Positions 43,474-51,700 of a DNA stretch of 64,000 nt are shown piece after piece. The DNA is from Lentimicrobium sp. GTDB taxonomy: Bacteria > Bacteroidota > Bacteroidia > Bacteroidales > Lentimicrobiaceae. The position numbers and the translations under genes were made by a program. The notes beneath the pieces are model-generated. The model ran no database searches. It was given only the letters and a program-made list of their open reading frames with translations, and was not told the origin of the DNA. The stretch's first letter is position 1, and every line of letters begins with the position of its first letter. The stretch spans positions 62,001 to 126,000 of the forward strand of contig JAMLHF010000001.1 in the NCBI GenBank assembly GCA_023957275.1. The letters run 5' to 3'.

Positions 43474-45477
43474 TCAGATGACCGCAATAAAATTGGTGAG
43501 ATTCTGTTCGTGCGACACGCCGAGTTTTTTCCGGATACGGGTGCGGGCCACCTCAATGCTTTTTATTGATTGCCCCGAGAGAGAAGATATTTCGCGGGTA
43601 TTCATATCCAGGCGGATAAACGAACATAGGCGGCGCTCTGCAGGTGTGAGTTCCGGATATTTCTCAAGCAACCGTTGCTGAAAACCGGGATGAACCTCAT
43701 TAAACTGAATTTCGAACTCTTTCCATGCGTTGGGAGCCAGTTCCCGGCGAAGCTGCAACTGCAACTGCTGTAGTGACCGGGCTGAAACTTCTGAATTCTT
43801 GAGTTCATCCAACTCTTTAATCAGTTTTTCGAGCAACTGGTTTTTCTGATTGATGAAAATAGTTTTAGAAGTAAGCTCGCGTTCTTTGGAAGTCAGATCC
43901 TGGCTGAGTTGCTCGATTTTTTGCTCACTTTGTTCTTTTATCAGGCCAGCTTCCTGCCGGGCGGCTTTCCGCTGCTTATAGATCAGTCTCATCAAGGCTC
44001 CGCCGAGTAAAAGGCTCAACGCCAGCAAAAGCATAATAATATTACGGGTGCGTAAAGCCTGGTTTTGCAAAATACTGTTCCGGGTAAGCGCTTCGTTTTC
44101 TTTTTTAAGTTCGCTGCGTGCAAAAGCGGCTTCCACCTCCTCGATGGTCCGGTATTTTTCAGCGGTGTAAATGCTGTCTTTTAATTCGATGGCATTCTTT
44201 AGATAGTAGAATGCTTTGCCGGAATTTCCCGCTTTTTCATAGCAATGGGCGAGGCAAAGGCTGGCATCCAGCATACCTTTCAGTGAACCGGTTGATTCTG
44301 CTATCTCCAGGGCCTCCATGGCATAATCTATGGCTTCGCTTACCAGATTCTGGTTCAGCAAGGTTGTCGACAGCTCAACCAGGGCTTCGCTTTGTTCATA
44401 CCTGGCCCCTATTTCGGCGTACAGATTCATTGATTTCCTGAAGAATGCTGCAGCAACAATATAATCGTTTTTTGCTGAATGAAGTTTTCCAAACAGCATA
44501 TTACACGATGCCAGAAATGATTTGTCGCCTGACTTCTCCGCCAGCTTCAGCGCATCCTGAAGGTACATACCGGCATTTTCATAATCCTTCAGTTCTGTGT
44601 AGGCCCCTGCCAGATTTTTGTAACGAATAATCAACCTGTATTCATCCTTCGACTGCTGCGCAAATTCCAGCGATTGCCTGTAATACCCGAGAGCCCGGAA
44701 AGGGTCGCCGTTATCGAGATACAGGTTGCCAATATTGTTCAGGCAATCAGAAATTGCCGTTTCCTCATTCAGTTTTTTAAACTCTTCAAGGGCTTTCTGA
44801 TATGATTCCATAGCCCTGGCAAATTCGCCGGTTTTCCGGTATACATTTCCGAGGTTGTTGTAACAGATAGCTTCTTCGTAATTCAAGCCGGCACTGTTGG
44901 CTTTCTGAAGAGCCTTGTTGTAGAATTCGACAGCATCTTTGTAATTTCCGCATTGTTTCTGCACAATTCCCATCCCTGTATAGCACCAGAACTGGCTAAT
45001 ATTGTCATTCACTTTCTTATAGGCTGAAAGTGAAAGATTGTAAAATTCCATGGCATCCGAGAACTGGCTCTGCTCAAGGTAAACTTCCGCAATATTGAAA
45101 TAACTCTCTGCTTCCAGATGTATATCCCCCAAATTATCAGACTCATTTAAGGCAAGATAGTAAATATCCAGCGCTTTGGAATATTCAATCCGGTTATAAT
45201 AAACTAGCCCGAGCCTGAGCCTGGCTTTGATCATTTCTCTTTTTACGGCACGCTTGTATGCTTCGCTGCCCCCATAACTAAGGCATTTTTCGGCGGTTTG
45301 TATGGCCGAATCATAGAGCTGAATGGCTTCATCACCCCGTGCATCGCCCGCTTTAGCCAGGATAGCCGAAATAAGTGCAGTATCAGACAGCTTTGGAGCA
45401 TCCTGCGACTTTATACCGGCAGGGATAAGCCAGCACAGGCAAAACAGAAACCGGCTGATTATTCTTAATCGGCTCAT
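43474..45477 (-). CDS. Membrane-anchored TPR protein with LuxR-type HTH
   Basis: 667 residues. Signal peptide (FLFCLCWLIPAGIKSQ), then about nine TPR units (AICYNNLGNVYRKTGEFARA, SDCLNNIGNLYLDNGDPFRA) up to residue 440. A transmembrane segment (IIMLLLALSLLLGGALM, residues 477-494) and a coiled coil follow (IEQLSQDLTSKERELTSK). The C-terminal LuxR/GerE-like HTH is LTPAERRLCSFIRLDMNTRE with SIEVARTRIRKKLGVS. There is no receiver or kinase domain. Topology implies a periplasmic TPR sensor and a cytoplasmic DNA-binding end. It shares this plan with 21392-23185, and both border T9SS cargo clusters. Confidence 0.87.
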   Translation of the reverse strand: MSRLRIISRFLFCLCWLIPAGIKSQDAPKLSDTALISAILAKAGDARGDEAIQLYDSAIQTAEKCLSYGGSEAYKRAVKREMIKARLRLGLVYYNRIEYSKALDIYYLALNESDNLGDIHLEAESYFNIAEVYLEQSQFSDAMEFYNLSLSAYKKVNDNISQFWCYTGMGIVQKQCGNYKDAVEFYNKALQKANSAGLNYEEAICYNNLGNVYRKTGEFARAMESYQKALEEFKKLNEETAISDCLNNIGNLYLDNGDPFRALGYYRQSLEFAQQSKDEYRLIIRYKNLAGAYTELKDYENAGMYLQDALKLAEKSGDKSFLASCNMLFGKLHSAKNDYIVAAAFFRKSMNLYAEIGARYEQSEALVELSTTLLNQNLVSEAIDYAMEALEIAESTGSLKGMLDASLCLAHCYEKAGNSGKAFYYLKNAIELKDSIYTAEKYRTIEEVEAAFARSELKKENEALTRNSILQNQALRTRNIIMLLLALSLLLGGALMRLIYKQRKAARQEAGLIKEQSEQKIEQLSQDLTSKERELTSKTIFINQKNQLLEKLIKELDELKNSEVSARSLQQLQLQLRRELAPNAWKEFEIQFNEVHPGFQQRLLEKYPELTPAERRLCSFIRLDMNTREISSLSGQSIKSIEVARTRIRKKLGVSHEQNLTNFIAVI

Positions 45478-46251
45478 GAGGTTTTCGAAATGTAAAATAA
45501 AGATAATGAATTTTTCATGAATCTGTCACCAGATATTATGAATAAGATCATACAAATCACACTTCACCTGTGTCAGAAAATCACATAAATCCTGATGGCC
45601 GGCGCTGTATCGGACTACCACCCATCCTGCGCCCCAGCCGCCAACTCGATTATCAGGGAATGAGCGCATCCATCAAAACAAAGGCGCTTATAACCGGACA
45701 AGCTTGTGTTTCAGCAAAATTCCGGATTCATACCTATATAATTACACCAACTCCGCTAACCTTTTATATGTCATACACCTCTGTACATCCGCAGCGCACT
45801 AATTTCCCTAAGAACAACAGAAATGTTTCAACTTTATCCGTTGAACCGATACCAGCCGCCAGTCCAGGTCCTGAAACGGATACACTTTCCTGCTCAACAA
45901 TTGTAATTATCTTATAATCCAATAATTATCCGTCAAACCTCAAAAAAAACTGATTTTCGGCCCCCGGGTCAATTTCACGGCTCATCACCCCCTTCCATTT
46001 GCCTTTCAACACCAGAACAAATCTTCGGATAATTAAACCCAAAGGTTGTCGCCATTAGAGGTGGAAAAAAAACAACAGATTAAAACGTTCTGCTTGCCTT
46101 TCGAAATTAAACAGGAATATAAAGTCCGAATGATGGCAGGAAAAAGGCATTATCGATAATACGGCGTCATGCGATAAAAAGAGACTGCATACAGGGGTAG
46201 TAAATCCCTGATTAGAAACCAAGGGGCACTTAACGAAACAGGCAGTATTTA
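45478..46251. other. Long intergenic region (about 770 bp)
   Basis: A 115-codon plus-strand frame (45570-45917) starts at GTG, lacks any motif and has the look of chance. I found no RNA gene, relic of a sorting domain, heptamer array or inverted-repeat element. It may hold promoters or an unrecognised small RNA. Confidence 0.4.
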
Positions 46252-47802
46252 TCAGGAATCTGTAGCGTCTTCAAGTTTTTTCAGTAAATACAAGTCTTTC
46301 CTCCGGTCATTCAGGTTCCGGACGCTTCCGAACTGATTCAACTCTCTGAGCAGGTCTATATCCACATCTGCAATAAGAATCATTTCCGTATTCGGCGTAG
46401 CCTCAGCTTTCACCCCATTGGAGGGAAAAGCAAAATCGCAGGGGGTAAAAACCATCGCCTGCGCATATTGAATATCCATATTATGCACTTTGGGCAGATT
46501 CCCGACGCTACCCGCAATGGCCACATAACATTCGTTTTCAATTGCCCTGGCCTGTGCGCAATTCCTGACCCTTGAGTACCCGTTTTGCGTGTCTGTCAGA
46601 AACGGCACGAAAAGAATATGCATCCCTTCGTCCGCGAGTATTCTGCTTAATTCGGGAAACTCGACATCATAACAAATCAGAATGCCAATTTTTCCGCAAT
46701 CGGTATCAAAGGTTTTTATAACATTGCCCCCTTTGAGGCCCCACACCCGGGCTTCATCCGGCGTAACATGCACTTTTTCAAATCTTTCAATCCCCCCATC
46801 CCTTTTGCAGAGATAACCGGCATTGTAAAGGGAGTTATCCACAATTTCGGGCATACTGCCTGTAATGATATTAATGTTGTATGAGATGGACAACTCAGCA
46901 AACCGCTGCACAATTTCCCTTGTATATCCGGCAAGTTCGCGGATAGCCGCTGCTTCTGAAAGATGGTTGTAAGCTGCCATCAGCGGGGCATTAAAAAACT
47001 CAGGAAATAAGGCAAAGTCAGACCGGTAACCGGAGACAGCGTCTATAAAAAACTCGGCCTGCTGCATCAGTTCATCAAGATTCTTATATAAGCGCATCTG
47101 CCATTGTATCAGGCCTAAGCGGATGATGTTCTTTTTGAGGAGTGCATTCCCCGATCTTTTTTCATAATAAACATTATCCCATTCAAGCAGCACAGCATAC
47201 TCCTGCGACTCTTTATCTCCTTCAAGATAGCCGCGGATAATTCTCACAGGGTGAAAATCGTTGGACATCTGAAAATCAAGTACCGGATCATGAATCTCTT
47301 TTGTCCTGACTTTTTCAATGTATTCGCGTGGCGATATATTGTCAGCATACTTGTGATAGTTGGGAATCCGGCCGCCGAAGACGATGCTTTTCAGATTCAG
47401 TTTCTCGCACAGTTCTTTTCTGTAATCATACAATCGCCTCCCAAGCCGCAGTCCGCGAAAACGCGGGTGTATAAAAATATCAATCCCGTAAAGCGTATCT
47501 CCCGTCGCGGAATGGGTGTTAAAAGTATAATTACCGGTTACTTCCCTGTAAGTATGCTTTTCGCCAAATTTTGAAGAATTTACAATGATGGATAGTGCGC
47601 AGCCAGCAAGTTCTCCATCAATCCTGATGCCTACCTGACCATCAGGAAACAGTTCAACGAGTTTTTGAATGTGATGTGGTTTCCAATACGCGCCCGGCAT
47701 ATTGGAGTATGATTCAATCATCACATTTTTAATCTCCTCATAATTCCCGGGTTTCAGAAAAAATATCTCAATATTTTCAATAGAATTAATATTCACTCCC
47801 AT
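46252..47802 (-). CDS. GNAT acetyltransferase fused to carbon-nitrogen hydrolase
   Basis: 516 residues, two domains. The N-terminal GNAT domain (about 8-180) shows the acetyl-CoA loop region RFRGLRLGRRLYDYRKEL. The C-terminal nitrilase-superfamily domain (about 228-505) has the full Glu-Lys-Cys triad: E266 in LFPEFFN, K341 in FEKVHVT and C376 in LICYDVEFPE. Such bifunctional proteins recur in Bacteroidota and other phyla, and probably act on an amide in the cytoplasm. The substrate is not known. Single gene with 190-bp spacers. Confidence 0.9.
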   Translation of the reverse strand: MGVNINSIENIEIFFLKPGNYEEIKNVMIESYSNMPGAYWKPHHIQKLVELFPDGQVGIRIDGELAGCALSIIVNSSKFGEKHTYREVTGNYTFNTHSATGDTLYGIDIFIHPRFRGLRLGRRLYDYRKELCEKLNLKSIVFGGRIPNYHKYADNISPREYIEKVRTKEIHDPVLDFQMSNDFHPVRIIRGYLEGDKESQEYAVLLEWDNVYYEKRSGNALLKKNIIRLGLIQWQMRLYKNLDELMQQAEFFIDAVSGYRSDFALFPEFFNAPLMAAYNHLSEAAAIRELAGYTREIVQRFAELSISYNINIITGSMPEIVDNSLYNAGYLCKRDGGIERFEKVHVTPDEARVWGLKGGNVIKTFDTDCGKIGILICYDVEFPELSRILADEGMHILFVPFLTDTQNGYSRVRNCAQARAIENECYVAIAGSVGNLPKVHNMDIQYAQAMVFTPCDFAFPSNGVKAEATPNTEMILIADVDIDLLRELNQFGSVRNLNDRRKDLYLLKKLEDATDS

Positions 47803-47988
47803 GTTTCTTTTACTATTTTTTGTTGTTCAACCTGATTTTTATCAATGTCATGAAGATGTTCTGTATGGAATTCCGATTCTCAAAATTAACCATTTTCAGG
47901 AACCGGAACCACAGATAAGAACGATACTGCAGAACCAGCTCAGCCTTAGAGCAATACGCTCAATTTGCTAATTGAATACACGTGATGA

Positions 47989-48702
47989 CTAGAGGATTGT
48001 CATTCCGGGGTTATTCTCAATTTCACGCTCAATGAATTGAATCTGCTTCATCCGGAAAGAGGAAACAGCAACCTCAAAAACGTTGCCGTCTTCCGTTTCA
48101 TTCACGAACCTGACATAAGGTTCTTCATTCAGCGGGCTCCAGGGATTGTTTAAAATGGTTGCCCGGATAAGGGCTGCAGCTTCCGGTTTCGTTAGTGCCG
48201 GTGTCACCTGAATCCTTATCAATTGTTCTTTTCCAGGCAATGCCGTCAGCTCTTCTGAAACCACTTCCTGAATGATGCGTGCGTAGGGCACACGGATTAT
48301 ATTGCCATCCTCCTTCCGCATTGAAACATGCGTCAGATGGATGGATTTAACCTGTCCGGAAAACTTGCCGGCATTCAGGACAGCCCCCTCTTTAAGATTA
48401 TGTTTGATTCTGAATACAACACCGGCAAGCACGTCATTTAACAGATACCATGACAGAAATATAACTAGGATTATAATCAGGCTAATGATCAGGTAAGGAT
48501 AAAAAAACTTCTCCCGGAACAAATAACCGAGTGACCAGAAAACAAACAATACCCATACGAAAAAGGCAATGGAAGTAACATAGCCATTCCTTATATTCCA
48601 TCCCCTGCGAAGACCCGACAGGCGTTTCAATCCAATTCCCAGTCCTTTCAGGGAAAGGTAAACCAACACAAGGACCAACAGGACAATCAGTACTTTCATC
48701 AT
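47989..48702 (-). CDS. MscS-like mechanosensitive channel protein
   Basis: 237 residues from the ATG at 48702; the longer frame would overlap the previous gene by 56 bp. Three transmembrane segments are visible (VLIVLLVLVLVYLSLKGLG, SIAFFVWVLFVFWSLGYL, LIISLIIILVIFLSWYLLN). The MscS beta domain follows (FRIKHNLKEGAVLNAG, GQVKSIHLTHVSMRKEDGN, IIRVPYARI). The pore helix TM3 is less Gly/Ala-rich than in E. coli MscS. It lies 28 bp behind the giant transporter-ATPase gene and is likely translated from the same mRNA, which suggests a shared role in ion or volume control. Confidence 0.8.
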   Translation of the reverse strand: MMKVLIVLLVLVLVYLSLKGLGIGLKRLSGLRRGWNIRNGYVTSIAFFVWVLFVFWSLGYLFREKFFYPYLIISLIIILVIFLSWYLLNDVLAGVVFRIKHNLKEGAVLNAGKFSGQVKSIHLTHVSMRKEDGNIIRVPYARIIQEVVSEELTALPGKEQLIRIQVTPALTKPEAAALIRATILNNPWSPLNEEPYVRFVNETEDGNVFEVAVSSFRMKQIQFIEREIENNPGMTIL

Positions 48703-48730
48703 TTCAGTTGTTTGCTCCGGAAATTCATTG

Positions 48731-51700
48731 TCAGATAAGCCCCTCCTGCTTAAATAGCGTGATAAGATGCGGCCCGGTAAGATCACTCACATTATAAAGC
48801 CCTTCGTTTCTTTCTTCAACCAATCCCATTCTCATCATGGATCCAAGAATGCTTACCGTATGTTCATCGTCCGCATCCAAAATATTTTTAACCCGTTCAT
48901 AGGTCAGCCGCTTATGCAGCATCATTGCAATAAGCAATACTTTCCATTCCTCTTCGATTTCGAGTAAAACGCCGGCATCCGGTACAACCGGCATCCGGAT
49001 ATGGATCGTTTGGCCTTCAACTCCTGAAATATTTGCAATCCATGCCTTTAACGCTGCGCCCGGATTACCTCCTGAATAATCGAAGTATCTGTTGAAAAGT
49101 TTAGCCAATTTAATTTCCGACAACGCATCTTCACCTTTTCCGTTTAGTAAAAACTTCATTCCGCTTGAATGGTGACGCAGCATGATCATCTCTTTAATAT
49201 CCAGCGCGTCAAAAGGCTTTAAGCGGATTACACCGATAAGTGAATCCTGAAGATTAAGCAATTTATTCATCAAGGTGAAAGCCACGGGATTCATATTAAT
49301 AACAAACAGCAACTTCGGGCTGTTTTCATTGATGAGTTTGATCAGCAGCCTGACCACATCCCATCCTTCCATCGACCGCTCCCACCACAGTTCAAGATCG
49401 TGCAGCATCATAACACTGCCACGTGGAATACGGTTTATAATTTCCTCCGGGCTGCCGTTTTCCTTTGTAACCCGCTGCATGGTTGAGACAAAGTCTGAAA
49501 CACTGACAGACCCACTGGCAGGCGGAAAAATGTGATACACCGTTTCCTTTTTAAAAGTTGTATGGCCCTGATTCATGCAGAAAGCGGTTTTGCCTGAATT
49601 ACGCTCTCCAAGAATCATAATACCGCCATAATAACCCGCCCGGTAGCGCTGAAGGACTTTTTTAAACGCACCTTCATCATTTTCCCTGATTATCCAGAAA
49701 TCGTCGCTGATGCTAGAGCGTCCGCTAAAAAGATTCCGGTAATACTGAGGCAGCTTGTTTACAACCTTTTCATCAGGACGTATACGCTCGACCATGGCAA
49801 GAATCTTCTCATTAACGGAAGGCTGCTCCCCGGGCTCAATAATTGTCTTTGCCAGCAGAACCCCTTCGCTTTTCGAGTAAAGTATCCACGCCAACGCGTG
49901 CCTGTAGAAATCTTTTAAGTTATCAATATTTCTGAAAACAGCATTCTTTACTTTTCTGCCCTGATCCTCACGGATAATGTGCGAATAATCATTCATGGTT
50001 ACAGGCATCCTGTAAGATGACAACCTGGTAAAAACCTCCTGAAGAGAATGCTCTATCATCAGCCTGATGTTTTTGACTGTTTCTGCAACCTTCTCTTCTT
50101 CAGCCTCAATTTTGGAACACGCAGGATTTACAATCATAGAGATCTGTTCCTTCCTGTCGGGCAAATCCTCAGGAATATTATCCAGACTGAAACGGGTAAG
50201 ACTCAACAGATCCTGAATGCTGAAAACAGAATTTCTAAGTTGCTGAACCACCTTCTTCAGATTGTCATGCGTAGCACCAATGAATTGCGACTCCAGATAA
50301 AAGCGGACAATTTTCCGCAACGGAACTTCCCGGGCATTCGTTTCAGACCCTCTATGCTTTTCCTGCGGTTGCCCGGCCTCTATAATCATGTTTTCAGGAA
50401 GCGTATCAGACAATTTCAGGACTTCCTCACCAAAAATTTCAAAATCCCTGAGCAGGGTAATTTTGTCGTTAAAGTTCTGAACCCCTATTTCCATTGCAGG
50501 AATTTTATGCTTTTCCGGATTATAGTCCTGAATTGCTGCGCGGACTTTTTTCAGCGCAGCCCCATAACCTTTTTCAAGCAATTGAATGATGCGCAGGTTC
50601 AGTTCATGCGCTTTATCTTTGATCCGGGTGCGGCAGGCCTGCAGGAATATATCCATGGAAATCCCGCTTACATGATTTATCGTCTGCTCATACCAGGTAG
50701 CCGGAAAACCATTGTTACTCCTTATAAGTTCCTTATAAAATCTGCGCTTACGTCTTTTTCGTTTTATGCGGAAGTTGATGTCGGCCTTGGCCATGTCGTT
50801 GCTCATCAACTGAAGATTTTTCCTGAATTCCGAACGCAACTGGTGATATGCCTTTGTTCTGCGGCCGATTCCCTCATTTCCGGATTTAAGCATCATTGCT
50901 TCAGCCTCATTTATGTTCTTACCCACCAATTGCATGAATAAATCACCATTCCCGGACTTCTCCATAAAGTGATCCAGCATGTCATCTATCAAAATAATCA
51001 GCGCACGCATTTCCGATAGTGAGGAATAAAGATCTGATTGAATCCGCTTAAGGAAATCTGCAAGGAACTGGTGACGGGTATCGCGCAGATAATATCCCGC
51101 AATATTCTTGTAATTCAATTTCCCTGGAATCGTCTCTTGCGAAAACGGATGTAACAGCCTCCTTCTTAGTTTAAACCACTTTAAGCCAAGAGGATCATTC
51201 TTTTTAAGTGTCAGGTCATTTTTTTCATAGTTAATCTCAATCCTGCCAGGCAGATTCAGCAGATTCTTCTCCAACTGACCCGTATACCATTCAATACCAC
51301 CTTCAAGCGACTTCTGCTGAACTATAAGCCTGTTGGCAGTCAGTTCAGTAAAAACGCGGTTAATCTGATAATAGAAACCATTTTTTATTTTTATCAGTGC
51401 TTTCCTTCTGCGGTAGGTATCATCCAATTCTTCAAGTTTCAGAAGTTGTGAAATCACGTTATTCACTGCATTTCTTACCTCATTGCCGGCCTGCTCATAT
51501 TCAGCATACACCGGTTCGACGGCCTTTTTATTGAATTGCTCAAGCGTCTTTAACCCAATCGCATCTGCTTTACTTACTGCTTCATTGATAACCAGGTATT
51601 TTGAGGGTTGTAATTCCTTCAGATCCATCTCCCTGGTGCCGGGCTCGTTCTTACCATCGGATAATTCATTGTCAATCAAATCAAAAGCTTCAAAACGGGA

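Noticed and set aside
45570..45917. 115-codon plus-strand frame in the 770-bp gap
   Set aside because: It starts at GTG, has no recognisable motif, no promoter and atypical composition; treated as chance.
48703..48786. Longer start of the MscS-like gene overlapping the transporter gene
   Set aside because: The extra 28 residues are not membrane-like and overlap the upstream coding sequence; the ATG at 48702 follows the stop by 28 bp.
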